A stretch of DNA of 64,000 nt from Aphrocallistes beatrix (lineage: Eukaryota; Porifera; Hexactinellida; Sceptrulophora; Aphrocallistidae). The notes beneath the pieces were generated by a model that saw nothing but the letters and a program-made list of their open reading frames with translations, ran no database searches and was not told where the DNA came from. Position numbers and translations under genes: made by a program. Within the stretch, counting starts at the first letter, position 1. Every line of letters begins with the position of its first letter. Below, in pieces: positions 21,841-32,555 of the stretch. The stretch is taken from positions 186,001 to 250,000 of the forward strand of contig OY725491.1 in assembly GCA_963281255.1 (NCBI GenBank). Reading direction: 5' to 3'.

Positions 21841-24800
21841 TTAATTCATCAATACAATCTCAACAGAGCACTCTTCTGCTAATTGCAAGAAGCTTTGGAA
21901 TTGTTTTGAATTTGGACTGGATATTTCAGGCATGGTAAGTCTCATCATTCTCATACGTGGAAGTGTCTGTATAAGACACTTTAGTGCGACACATGAGGAA
22001 GAGGTGAGTCCACAGTTTATTGCGTCCAATATCCTAATAGTTGGATGGTAAGCTAAACTGCTGCACACTACCAGCATACCTGAGTCCTGTAACGGGGAAT
22101 TGACGAGTGAGAAGTAAACCAGTGAGTTCAGAGCTGATAAGGCATTGCACCAGAAACTCATATCCTCAGAAATGAATTCTGTAAACAACAGCCGTAACAC
22201 CATCAGGTTAGAACACAACGAGGCAACAGTAAAGACACTATTACAGCTGTCAAACCCTAATCCATGTAAACAGGATAAAGTAATCTCTATCAAAGAATTA
22301 GCGCTCGAAATGATGAGTTCAATTAGCGAGGTTAGAAGGGATTCATTAGGAGATACTGTAGGAGATACTAGAGCCAGTGCTGTGAGAGCGTTATTGCTAT
22401 TTAAGGAAGGAAGGAATCTGTAACATTCTTCTATCGTCCAGCAAGCAAACTCTGTTAGGGAGGAGTGGCCTGAAAATATGTCAGGTGTCAGTGGGAGGCG
22501 ACCTTTATTATCTAGAATGTAGAGTCCATTAAGCTGATGGTTAGCTATTAACTGGGGCAGGATGGACCAATCAGATTTATTCGACTTTGGCTCATAGTAC
22601 AAATTATGGAATGAAGAGAATTGGTTGGTTAGTTCCTCCAACATCTGTTGATTCAGTTCAGAATTTTCTAAATGCAAACTCCCAGTTAATTGATTGGTGG
22701 ATGAGAATAGTCGTTGAGAAGTTTGACAGGTTGATAGGTCACAATCTTCCAAGTTAATAGTAACTCTAGTGTCAGGTGGCAGAGTGGCAGTAGTGAGAAT
22801 ACTGGTGTACGAATGAATGGAATCGAAATCTTTCCCAAAAAAGACTAGAGCTAAGTAATGTACATTACAAGTAGCTAGCTGGTTTAGGAGAGAGTGGAAC
22901 TGGATGGCAGTGACGTAATCTGATTGAATTAGTATTACTTGGAAATTGCGAACATATTCCATCGATCTCAGCAAGCAATGCCATTCGTTTGGAGAAATGG
23001 TGTCCAGGAAATATAGACAGAGAGGATAGGGAAATCTCTTCTCGAAATAAGCGAAGTGCTCACGGATGGAATGTGAGTTTGTTTCAATTATGACTGTGCA
23101 TAGGAAAATGAAGGATTCAGTGAATTCCTTCCAGTCTGACACATCGACAAGTGTAGCGTCATAATACAGCTGATGGCACATAGGTCCATTTTGTAATGGC
23201 AATGGCACAGGGAGAACGTGTCTACAGAGAATGGGCGTTACGAAACCAGCGTCCTGCATTAGAATGCCACCTACGAAGCGAACCACCATCCTGTACATGT
23301 CGAGGAGCTTGCTGGAAGTGGTGAAATAGCGGACGATGTAACACTGATTGCGCCAGAGGTTGTTACAGATGGAAACGGCCGCCATGTACTCCTGAATGGT
23401 GAGGTATTGGAAAGTCCACACGTTCACACGGACACCGAAATTGTCTACTTTTATATGCGCGTGCATTAGGCCGAGTCGCTCGCAATCGTAAGACTTATCT
23501 TCCAGCTTCAGAGGGATGGACTTGTCGGACGTAAGCTCCCTTTCGTAGATTCCTTGATTGGCTTCTAGCCCGATGGCATTGATGCACTCCTTAATGCCCG
23601 GATGGAAATGGGACATTGCGAGGACTTCGCTGTGCTCGTAGAGACACATTCGCGACAACTGCCTCCTGATGATGTAGACGACGAGCTGTGTGTAGAGGTC
23701 AGTTAAAGTGTGAGTTAGAATCGCATCCGAATTGTTGAAAAGTGAAGTGAACAGACTGGCATTGACGGGAACAAGTGCCAGCTGTTTAATCTCGTCGTGG
23801 CGGCGGAATAGTTGATGGACGGATTTCAGCTTTTCAAGAGTGGTGATTCTCTTCTTGAAATAGAGGTCTCGGTTTTTAGGTGAAAATCCGAGAACCTGGA
23901 AATCTTTGTTAATCTTGAATTTGTTGCCAAAGTCGAGTCGGAGTTCTGTCCATTGGCTGGGACGGCTCGTGACGAGGATAGTGGCGAGACAGAGGAAGTG
24001 TCTCTCTAGAATTCTGCAGAGTAGAGTGGTTTCGAGTGGCACACTGGTGGTGAACTCATCGACTCCGTCCATTATAATCAGAAGTCCCTCTCCGTCTGTT
24101 CGATACAGGTGTCGAGAGAGGGATTCACTCCATTTCGCGCCAACTGTCATAGAAAGGGAAAGCCAGTTGATCACGAATTCTTGGTCGACAACACCTTTTG
24201 CTTCCTGTCTCACTTCTTCAAGTTTGTGCCACTCTGGCATCCGACATGGTACGGAAATGACAAAACGGAAATTACGCATTTGGTGGTCGCCATAAAGGAA
24301 AGCAAAGTGTTTGCAGAGGAAACTTTTCCCACTTCCAGGATTACCAATGAGACACCAAACTGGACTTGATGATGGGTTGCATGTGGTCACGATCTTTTGA
24401 AAATTGACTACTTTGACGGATTTTTCCCTCACGCTCTTATGAATGTTTCTCAGAAAGTTTATTTCGTTAATGCCACTGGCCTCCTTCGCTCTCTCCTCAG
24501 CTGGCTTAACTCTAATCACAGTCAGAGGTGTGAACACTGACTCTATTGGGATGCTGCACTCATTGAGGACTACACTAACGTTTTCATTTTCCTTTTTCAG
24601 ATGTTTAGCGAGTTGAAGCTCCCAAAATTTTATTCTTTTCTCTTCATCCTGATCAAGGTCTAATTCCTGATGGATTTGTTCGTGGAATTGGGTTTCGGAA
24701 AGATCTTTGAACGTGGGTTTATAGCTCTCGACCTTAACGGCTAAATCGTTCCTTTTGATTATTTCGAGGTATTTGCAGAGCTTACTCAAGTCTTTAGTGA

Positions 24801-25218
24801 TAATATCTTGCTTAACACATTTCCTTAACATGGAAGTGGAGTCTAGTCCAGATGGTTCGTTACCAATTAGCATCCATTCATTCTTGGTTAATTGCTCAGT
24901 TAATAACTTAACGAACGTATCTACAGAACGTACGGTTGTAGATGTCTGCTTGAACTGAGGGTTGCTCAGCCATTTAAGTCTTCTGGCGATGGTCTGCATA
25001 CTCCCACTAATGTATCCTAACGCGTCGTCGAATTGTCTGCAATCAAACTCATCCCACTCTCTCATGGCGTAGAGAAACTTTATTGGATTATTCTCTGTAT
25101 TTTCCCTTATTCGCGCAGGTACTTCTAATGCGTTTTCTAATGTTGTAATGGTTTCAGTTGTTAAAAATTCTTTCATTTCTACGAAAACCTCTAGTTCTTC
25201 TTCTCTGTCGTCAGACAT
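21841..25218 (-). CDS. NLR-like innate sensor 2 (tandem death fold, NACHT, LRR), 1125 aa
   Basis: Intact single-exon paralogue of the genes at 4508-7885 and 37459-40833, same strand. The architecture is identical: two N-terminal helical death-fold-like modules (about 1-75, 100-170), NACHT with Walker A GNPGSGKS at residues 292-299 and Walker B LLIIMDGVDEF, then LRRs to the end. Residues 280-740 are almost identical to copy 1. Differences cluster in residues 1-75 (MSDDREEELEVFVEMKEFLT) and in the LRRs, where the exposed strand positions vary (FSLVNSPL here, LSLAFSPL in copy 1; ILDAINCGL against ILHVRECEL). The sequence just 5' of the ATG (CCAATAGATTGAGAG) could be a splice acceptor for a 5'-UTR intron. 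No MITE adjoins the start as it does in copy 1. The ligand is unknown. Confidence 0.9.
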   Translation of the reverse strand: MSDDREEELEVFVEMKEFLTTETITTLENALEVPARIRENTENNPIKFLYAMREWDEFDCRQFDDALGYISGSMQTIARRLKWLSNPQFKQTSTTVRSVDTFVKLLTEQLTKNEWMLIGNEPSGLDSTSMLRKCVKQDIITKDLSKLCKYLEIIKRNDLAVKVESYKPTFKDLSETQFHEQIHQELDLDQDEEKRIKFWELQLAKHLKKENENVSVVLNECSIPIESVFTPLTVIRVKPAEERAKEASGINEINFLRNIHKSVREKSVKVVNFQKIVTTCNPSSSPVWCLIGNPGSGKSFLCKHFAFLYGDHQMRNFRFVISVPCRMPEWHKLEEVRQEAKGVVDQEFVINWLSLSMTVGAKWSESLSRHLYRTDGEGLLIIMDGVDEFTTSVPLETTLLCRILERHFLCLATILVTSRPSQWTELRLDFGNKFKINKDFQVLGFSPKNRDLYFKKRITTLEKLKSVHQLFRRHDEIKQLALVPVNASLFTSLFNNSDAILTHTLTDLYTQLVVYIIRRQLSRMCLYEHSEVLAMSHFHPGIKECINAIGLEANQGIYERELTSDKSIPLKLEDKSYDCERLGLMHAHIKVDNFGVRVNVWTFQYLTIQEYMAAVSICNNLWRNQCYIVRYFTTSSKLLDMYRMVVRFVGGILMQDAGFVTPILCRHVLPVPLPLQNGPMCHQLYYDATLVDVSDWKEFTESFIFLCTVIIETNSHSIREHFAYFEKRFPYPLCLYFLDTISPNEWHCLLRSMEYVRNFQVILIQSDYVTAIQFHSLLNQLATCNVHYLALVFFGKDFDSIHSYTSILTTATLPPDTRVTINLEDCDLSTCQTSQRLFSSTNQLTGSLHLENSELNQQMLEELTNQFSSFHNLYYEPKSNKSDWSILPQLIANHQLNGLYILDNKGRLPLTPDIFSGHSSLTEFACWTIEECYRFLPSLNSNNALTALALVSPTVSPNESLLTSLIELIISSANSLIEITLSCLHGLGFDSCNSVFTVASLCSNLMVLRLLFTEFISEDMSFWCNALSALNSLVYFSLVNSPLQDSGMLVVCSSLAYHPTIRILDAINCGLTSSSCVALKCLIQTLPRMRMMRLTMPEISSPNSKQFQSFLQLAEECSVEIVLMN

Positions 25219-25249
25219 CTCTCAATCTATTGGAATGAGATATAGATTT

Positions 25250-25760
25250 ACTAATCAATCTCCGAAAAGTCGTGTTGGCTAAGAGACATTCTATTTCAAT
25301 TTTTAGTTGTAAAATTTGGATTACAAAATCTTTCTACTGGATTAACAATCCGAATTTTGAAGTAATTGTAGTACAAACGCAGGTTAATCAAATGCACATT
25401 CTTATCCCAGATATTTCCAAGGCTATTTCTAATCTGAAATTTACTCGTTACTTCTTGAATATACGTATGGAGGCTAGGAAAGTGTGAAACAACTCAGCAG
25501 TGATAGAATTCCCACTTGACACAACAAAGTTGAGATAACTGATGTTTTAAACTATTCCTACTTAGCGATGCGCAAAGTTGGAATCACCAGTTGACAATTG
25601 CAAATATTTTTGCAACTTATTTTTAGGGAAAGCAAAATATAGAGATAGTTTATATTGTCTCAATTTCTTTTGTTACAAATTGAAACAGCTTTGAATATTT
25701 TAATTCGAATAATGATTGTTATGCGTAACATACGTATCAACTTTCATAATCTCAATTTTT
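25250..25760. other. Upstream region of NLR gene 2, nothing recognised
   Basis: AT-rich sequence immediately upstream of the NLR2 start. It presumably contains the promoter, but no element is recognisable. Confidence 0.3.
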
Positions 25761-27067
25761 TATAGGATGGGACATAAATTCAAATTGGGTATATTTTTTC
25801 CATCACTCCCATAATCTTAATTATTATAATTATTAGATATTGTAGATTGAATATTCTGAACGATTTTGTGAGAGTTTATCAAATCTAGAACCTTGAACTA
25901 CAACTTGCAGAACAAAGTTTGTAAAGACGCGTGCCGCAGCTAAAATCGAGAATGTAAGTCACCTGCTTTCCAAACTATTTAGCATCGACATTCGGGGATG
26001 GATTAGCGCACGAAATCTCATGTTAAACGTTGAAAATCCATTAAACATAGTTCTATCTAAGAAGCTGGCAATTCAACAACGAGTTGAAATCAGGTCAATT
26101 TGGACAATACCTCAAAATGACACTTTTTTCATATCACCAAATGATCAGGACCAAATGGTTATCAATATCTCTAGATCTGAATCTAATTTATCCCTACACC
26201 CTTTGTATGTTTGATGGAAATGTCTGAGCTAAATTTCTTCAGAATATAGGGAGTCTAGAGAGTAGAAAAACAGTAGGCCTGTCACTGGAAAATTGGTCCG
26301 CGAAAATTTTGGTCCTGGGGACCAATTTTTCATGGAATTTTGGTCCTGGGGACCAATTTTTCATGGAATTTTGGTCCGTGGAACCAATTTAGTGGAACCA
26401 ATTTAAGAGAAAAATGTATCACCATTCCAGAACAATTTAGAAAGGATGTCAAGTCCCAGTGGCGCTGCGGTAGCTGTTACTAAATGGTCTAGTTATTATA
26501 GTTGCAATAGGTAGGCACTCAATAGGAAGAGTTCAGATTTTAGAGAGAGCAAAAGAAATAAAATACACTTCTTAAATTAGAAATTGGTTAAATATGTATT
26601 AAATACTAAAATATGAATTGTCAGTCTAGGATCAAACAGCTTGGTTGTTCGACAATGGAAAAGTATCAAAAAATCGTGGCTGTCAAATGATTGATAGAAT
26701 CTAATTTTCTTTTCCACAAAAGAATTAGTCTCCCGGACCAATTTTCCCTGAAAAAATGGTCCCCCGGACCAATATTCCCTGAAAGAAATGCTCCCCTGGA
26801 CCAATTTTCCATGAAAAAAATGGTTCCCCGGACCAAAATCTTTGTGACAGGCCCATATTATTGATTTAAGCAACGACACGCGACACTTTTTCTTCACAAA
26901 CTGTGTCCTGCAAGTTGTAGCTCAAGGTTCTAGATTTGATAAACTCTCATTAAATCGTTCAGAATATTCGATCAACAATATCTATTCATTATAATAATTA
27001 AGATTATGGGAGTGGTGGAAAAAATATACCAATTATGCTTGGGACAGAACTTAAGCCTCACCCTATA
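25761..27067. mobile_element. Long-TIR element (TA..AGG.TG ends) split by a second element
   Basis: The left arm begins TATAGGATGGGACATAAATT; the right arm is its inverse, ending GAACTTAAGCCTCACCCTATA. The arms match over more than 150 bp (GGTATATTTTTTCCA.CACTCCCATAATCTTAATTA in inverted form, given here as two joined parts). The TA-flanked CAGGGTG-like ends suggest a Tc1/mariner relative. The 578-bp element at 26276-26853 interrupts it. No transposase frame. Confidence 0.65.
26276..26853. mobile_element. MITE with GGCCTGTCAC ends and GGTCC(G/T)GGGGACCAA repeats
   Basis: Inverted ends GGCCTGTCAC and GTGACAGGCC. Each flank contains three to four tandem copies of a GGACCAATTTTTCATGGAA-type unit in opposite orientations. 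Target duplication is not clear. Nested in the long-TIR element at 25761-27067. Confidence 0.7.
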
Positions 27068-27790
27068 AAATGTCTTATACTCAGACAACCTTAGCTATAA
27101 TGGTCTTTAGAGAATGTAATTCGAATATTCTCAATGATTATAAAGAATCTTCGAGTCTAAGATCTGACTTTCTTTTGTATGGCGAGGTTTGTTGAGAAAA
27201 TATGTGTCCTGGCACACAGCGAAATTCGAGAATCAAGGCCGTTTCAGTAAAAAAATGTCTATGTAATCGATGTTCCATAACGATTTAGCACTAAATACCT
27301 TTCATTCGCCATGGAAATATTTCATAAATCCATTGAATTCATTATCAGAAACGAGATAAAGTTATTATTTCACGAGATTAAATTAGGTACATTTTGCAAA
27401 ATCATTCAAAATGGCACGTTTTTTCACATCACTAAAAAATCTGATCCAAATGGTTCGCAATATACAATGATCTAAACATCCTATATTTCTACAAATTTAG
27501 TGTTCGAGGAAATTGTAAGAGCTAATTCGTCCTAGAATTTGAAGACACTATAAGGATAATCTGAAAAGCAGTGGTCTGATTCTCGAATTTCTCTACGAGT
27601 CAGGACACATTTTTTCTCCACAAAACTCACCATACAAAACACAGTTCCAGGTTTTAGATTTGAAAATCTTTCAGAATCATTGAGAATATTCGAATTACAA
27701 TCTCTCAAGACCATAATAACTAAGATTGTTTCAGTTTAAGAAATTTTATACCTAATCAAGCTTGGGACAAAACTTATTTCTCATCCTGTA
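27068..27790. mobile_element. Second long-TIR element, left end truncated
   Basis: Inverted arms (AATTCGAATATTCTCAATGA in both orientations, near 27120 and 27690; TGTGTCCTG near 27205 and its inverse near 27600) and a right end AACTTATTTCTCATCCTGTA. It resembles the half element at 35613-36115. Confidence 0.6.
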
Positions 27791-27799
27791 TAATAATTA

Positions 27800-28730
27800 T
27801 GATCAATAACAACCGATGTTACACAGGATTATAGGAAGCATAGAATTTAACTGAAAGCTAGCAGTATAATTTTGAATGCGTAGTAATGGTGAAAAAATAT
27901 TATTGACTTACTATACACTAACTGCATGATTTTCAAAAAATATTCAAATTATGTTTCCTTAAAAGTTATATGTACACTGTATGAAATATATTTCGTGATT
28001 AATAGAATATAATTATTTTTGTCAGTCGACAGACTGATAGTGCAGCTCCATTAAGTGATTCGTAGGGCGTTTGCATATTTTTCCCATTGCGAACAATCAG
28101 AATTTAAATTTAGAGAGTCATTGTGATTCATTTATAACTATTGAGTTACAGTATCCCTATTAAGCAATAAAATCTCAAAAAAAGCAAACAGTAATATTCA
28201 ATCCTTGAATTCTGACTAGTTAATATAGTCTGACACATTTTTGCGAATACGTGTGAAAAAAGAATTCAGAATTAGACCCAAGAAAATCTCTACCATATAA
28301 GGAATATATGGTCCAAATTTGGCGCAATTTGGTGCAATAGAATTTCCAAGAGCGAGCAGACTGACGTACGTATATATGGACAGATATCGCACGCCGATCA
28401 TGACTTAAAGCATTTCCAATACTAAGAGCTGCACTGAAAATGTCAGTTGACAATACAACTTCATTAAGTTAATCGTATGACTCGAATTGTGATATTTTAA
28501 ATCTGTATAATGAGTACCAACTCATTGATATCGAGCTGAGATAACAACTCCGGTTTCGCTCACAAAATGTTTGTTAATAAGCAAATTTGTCAATAGATGA
28601 ACATATAAATATGCACTTGAGTCTACAACGGAGTTCGAAGGTCTAAGAGAAATCTTCACACCTCGCCAAAATAGCTGACAAACTGTGCTGACCAATCAAA
28701 TTCGATTATTATAAAATACCAAGTACATTG
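27800..28730. other. Intergenic, nothing recognised
   Basis: AT-rich. A short hairpin motif TCAGTCGACAGACTGA (28023) recurs at 43080 and, altered, at 63720. Otherwise no gene, RNA or terminal-repeat element can be supported. Confidence 0.4.
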
Positions 28731-28732
28731 TA

Positions 28733-29340
28733 ATCTATATATTAAAACTCTAGGATTTTTAGTGTGCTTCCTATAGTATTAGTATAGTAGCATAGCTACT
28801 ATACTAATAGTATAGGATGCACAGTACTAAAATGAGGATGTTCCGGTCGGCTGGCCGGCCGTCCGAAATTCGTGTCCTGACCAGAGTTTAAGAGATATCG
28901 TCTTGAAATTTTTACAGGAGGTGCAAAGTGATATGGAGATGTGCACCTCGGTGTTCACACCTCGCTGAGTTCACACCTCTTCGAGATAGGTGACAAAATG
29001 TGCTGGCCAATCAAATTCGATTATTTTGTAGTGCAAATACATTGGAATAAAATAGTATTGACTTATGCATACAATCAAAAGAACTATTTGTGATTGAAAT
29101 TCATTGGTTCATGTGACAACCAATCAATTATCAGCCTTTTATAATGTCATTCATACGATTCTACGTAGTATTTCATATAAATGATTGAATACTGCTATTT
29201 TGAGTCTATAATTTGATTGTTAACAACAATTAAAGTGTGTTATATGCTACGATCAATTAATTCGATCATAAAATAACTTTTAACGACATGGACTGGAATT
29301 GATTATTTAAGTATAATAAAGGTGACTTATGAGATTTGGA
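28733..29340 (+). repeat. Helitron-like repeat, CTAGG family, copy A
   Basis: Starts ATCTATATATTAAAACTCTA-GG and continues through a small inverted repeat (CTATAGTATTAGTATAG and CTATACTAATAGTATAG) to GTCCGAAATTCG. Its 3' half (from TTCACACCTCGC to GACATGGACTGG) is repeated at 29500-30220. It contains the unoccupied site for the MITE at 29569. Confidence 0.5.
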
Positions 29341-29349
29341 AGCACACTT

Positions 29350-30280
29350 CCATCTCGTCTGTGGGGGGGTTTTTTTTTTGTTTTGTTTTGTTTGTTTGTC
29401 CGAATTGATTGAAGAATTGGCAAGTCGTAGAGATACCAAAATTGGCATGTAGGTGTCAAATGATGAATCTAGGATTAAGTTCGAAGATCTAAGCGAAATG
29501 TTCACACCTCGCCGAGATAGGTGACAAAATGTGCTGACCAATCAAATTCGATTATTTTATAATGCAAATACAGTGGAAACCGGTTATAAGAACATCGTTG
29601 GGAGTTGAAAAAATGTTCTTATAACAGTATTTCGGTTATAAGAACATGTTCTTATAACCGACATAAGAGGTCAGATATGTCGGTTATAAGAACATATTTT
29701 GTTCTTTTTATCGTTTATAAGAACATCTATTGTCGGTTATAAGAACATGTCAGAAATTACAAAATTGGTTGTGTATGAATGAAAAAATGAGAACTTGACT
29801 ACTAATAGTTCTAGAAATTATTGATAGAATGTTCCTATAACCGATATTATATGTTCTTATAACCGGTTCTGTTTAAATAGTAATGAATAGAAAAGAATCC
29901 GTTCCCAAATAAATGGTTCTTATAACCGACATGTTCTTATAACCGGTGTTCTTATAACCGATATCCACTGTACATTGGAATAAAATAGTAGTGACTTATG
30001 CATACAATCAAGAACTATTTGTGATTGAAATTCATTGGTTTATGTGAGCCGATCAATTATCAGCCTTTTATAATTCCATTCACACTATTCTATTTCATAT
30101 AAATGATTGAATACTGCTATTTTGAATCTATAATTTGATTGTTAACAACAATTAAAGCGTGTCATATGCTACGATCAATCAATTCGATCATAAAATAACT
30201 TTTAACGACATGGACTGGAATTGATTATTTAAGTATAATAATCTTTAGCAATGTGAACTTTGTGTATTCAGATTGAGCTT
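29350..30280 (+). repeat. Helitron-like repeat, CTAGG family, copy B (MITE inserted)
   Basis: A T-rich tract and GTTTGTTTGTCCGAATTGAT start, then the body shared with copy A. Both copies end with GACATGGACTGGAATTGATT. The pair forms an imperfect tandem duplication of about 0.9 kb. Confidence 0.5.
29569..29972. mobile_element. MITE with TA duplication proven by an empty paralogous site
   Basis: The ends are TA-CAGTGGAAACCGGTTATAAG and its imperfect inverse ATAACCGATATCCACTG-TA. GGTTATAAGAACA is repeated about eight times inside in both orientations. The unoccupied sister sequence at 29034-29046 reads GCAAATACATTGG, so the TA was duplicated on insertion. Confidence 0.9.
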
Positions 30281-30437
30281 ACATTCAGGATTAGTTGACT
30301 TAATACGAAGTAAATTATATTTATCACGAAACAAAATTTCTGCTACAGTTCTGATTTCATTAATGCAACCGTAGACAAATTACAATCCAGCGTACTTAGT
30401 ATAAAACAAGAAAGCGACGTATTGTTCTCTAATATCC
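30281..30437. other. Intergenic, nothing recognised
   Basis: Short AT-rich stretch with no supportable feature. Confidence 0.3.
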
Positions 30438-30513
30438 CCAAGCGCCCACTGGGTAAATCTGCGGACACGCAGTGTCTGCAAGCCGCGCAGCGCAAGCAAG
30501 CAAAGCGCGTTTG
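30438..30513 (-). repeat. GC-rich end fragment of Helentron-like repeat
   Basis: Contains GCGGACACGCAGTGTCTGC and GCCGCGCAGCGCAAGCAAGC, the terminal portion in reverse orientation, with mutations in the hairpin. Confidence 0.55.
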
Positions 30514-30587
30514 TTGTAATCTAAACAGTAGTGACTTATACATACTACAATCAAAGGGATTATTTTGTGATTGAAATTCATTGGTTC

Positions 30588-31317
30588 TAGTGATCGACCG
30601 GGATATGATTTTCTGCCGGGATTAGTACATAAACGTACGTAATAAACACTTATATGCTAGTATGATAATCTAAACGCCACAATATAAAGTTCATCAATTA
30701 TTGGGAACTACACTAGGAGCACGGCGTACTCTTCGAGATTTCGCTGAACATTTTTCTATGTTGCACACTGCTATCGAATAATCTCTAACTCATATATAGT
30801 GAAGGAAGCCCATACCCCAGAAATTGTTCTTTTTAGTGAAGATGCCATTATTTCAAAACAGGAATTACTGACGGAGTAAGATGTTCAGCATTTATAGATA
30901 TGTATGTATCTACATTGCAATGTATTGGTATGTATACTCGTATAATTGTCAATAAAATGTTTTGGTTTAACACGTAACTATTGATTCAACAAGTAGTGAA
31001 CTATTGATGTTGTGAATCAACCGTATTTCTGAGGTTAAAGGTAGCCTTAGGTAGGGTTTCGTCCTAAAGGAATGGTCGGAATTCGGAATAGCGGGGTGTC
31101 CAGAATTCTGAAATAAATTAATGTTAATGTCTATAGTGTATAATAAATACGTTTAACCATAAATTACATGAATAGAATATTAATTCATTCTGAGTTCCAC
31201 TACATAAAGGTTTTAAATTCCCGGCCAGATCCTGGTAAATTAGGCGATCCCAGCAATAACCGGATTCCGGCAAAATAGCCAAATCCCGGCAAAACCGGGA
31301 TTCCCGGCCGATCCCTA
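30588..31317. mobile_element. hAT-like element, 730 bp, 8-bp target duplication
   Basis: Inverted ends TAGTGATCGACCGGG and CCCGGCCGATCCCTA are flanked by perfect 8-bp repeats ATTGGTTC (30580-30587 and 31318-31325). The CCCGGCAAAA-type unit is repeated near the right end. An 8-bp duplication and TAGGG-type ends are typical of hAT. The interior shows no intact transposase. Confidence 0.85.
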
Positions 31318-31420
31318 ATTGGTTCATATGAAAACTAATCAACAATCAAACTGTTAGAATGCGATTCAAACGATTATATTTCATAGAAATGATCGAATAC
31401 AGCTATTTCGCGTTTACATA

Positions 31421-31590
31421 TACAGGTGACTGCGCTTATTCGGGACACTTTGGTCCCGGATATTTTGTCCCGATTAAGCAGAGTTCCCAATTAACCAATG
31501 AAAGTATTTGTTTCTATGTATGGGAACCATTTCGTTCCTGGAGACTTGTCCAAATTAAGGGGTTGTTCCGATTAAGCGGAGTTGACTGAA
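31421..31590. mobile_element. Pogo/Tigger-like MITE, CTCCGCTTAATCGGGAC family
   Basis: TA-CAGGTGACTGCGCTTATTCGG at the left; GATTAAGCGGAGTTGACTG at the right. The flanking TA is changed to AA on the right. Relatives are at 12854, 49633 and 50318. Confidence 0.75.
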
Positions 31591-31646
31591 GTGTAGTTTG
31601 AGATTGTTAAAAATCATTTTGATCAAATTGATTGATTATAATATAT

Positions 31647-32181
31647 ACAAGCGCGCTTCGCTTGCTTGCGCTGCGCGGCTGGCGGACACTTTGTGCCCGC
31701 CGGAGGCTCCCTTCGGTCGCCTGGGATCACATTGGTTAATTATAAGGGAGATAACATCTCTAGATACGTCTGTCCTACTGTTATAATCTATATCGCTCGA
31801 AAAAACACCAAATTGGTCAATTTTTAAAATTTTGATGAGTAATGATGACGTCATAGCAAAGTGATGAGTCATCCTTTTTTTTGATGATAGTTGCATCATG
31901 TGAGACGTGTTAGTATACAGATTCTATTAAAATTTCAGCCTTCTATCTCCTATAATGGCTGAGTTATGCCCGAATAACTGTGTTGCTTAAGTTATTAAAA
32001 TGTGACAATGACGTCATAATTCCATGATGAGTCGACATTTTCGTCTGAGCTCAGAACTTACTGGAGCCATAGCCAAAAGACTCCCACATGCCAAAAATCA
32101 GCTTTCTACGCCTGGCAGTTTCTTCAAACAATTCGTTACAGATATATATATAAACATTAATCGAGTTTTAATAGTAAGGAT
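31647..32181 (+). mobile_element. Helentron-like non-autonomous repeat, best full copy
   Basis: GC-rich end ACAAGCGCGCTTCGCTTGC, hairpin GGCGGACAC-TTT-GTGCCCGCC, then inner motif TCCTACTGTTATAATCTATA, interior with two GACGTCAT palindromes, a short (TA)n and terminus ATTAATCGAGTTTTAATAGT-AAGGA. The inner motif is similar to the inverse of the terminus (TCCTTACTATTAAAACTCGA), giving asymmetric inverted repeats. This layout (asymmetric subterminal repeats, microsatellite, terminal hairpin) matches Helentron/HINE-type elements. No Rep/helicase frame is present. Confidence 0.7.
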
Positions 32182-32206
32182 ATATACAATAACAAACTTG
32201 AATTGC

Positions 32207-32331
32207 ATACTTGCCAACTTTTAGCAGGGTATCCTGCTTTTTTATCCCTCCTGACAAGCTAATTTTCTCCATTTTTACATTTAAATTCAACCCCGCGTCC
32301 CGCTTTTATCATAACTCAAGTTGGCATGTAT
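32207..32331. mobile_element. Small MITE with ATACTTGCCAACTT ends
   Basis: A 125-bp element with inverted ends ATACTTGCCAACTT and AAGTTGGCATGTAT (one mismatch) and ATCCTGCTTTTTTATCCCTCC-like interior (shortened here). Related ends occur near 16045, 48685, 54200 and 57477. Confidence 0.6.
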
Positions 32332-32555
32332 GTGTTACGGTAGCTGTCTGTTTTTGGAAAATGTTGGTCAAAATCTAAGTTCAATAATTTTCCATCCAAG
32401 TTTGTAATAGCGATATTATTTCCTTTGCAAAATTTTGCATTTTTTGGGTTCAATTTTGCTCATAATTTGACAGTTAACTATATATTTATTGAAAGTAGTG
32501 ATATTTTCTAACTTTGTAAATTCCTGGGATTCTTGAGAGTAAAAAACTCCCGCGT

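Noticed and set aside
31598..31786. Recurrent short frames reading RASLACAARLADTLCPPEAP-type peptides
   Set aside because: They appear wherever the Helentron-like hairpin occurs, in both strands, and reflect the repeat rather than a protein family.
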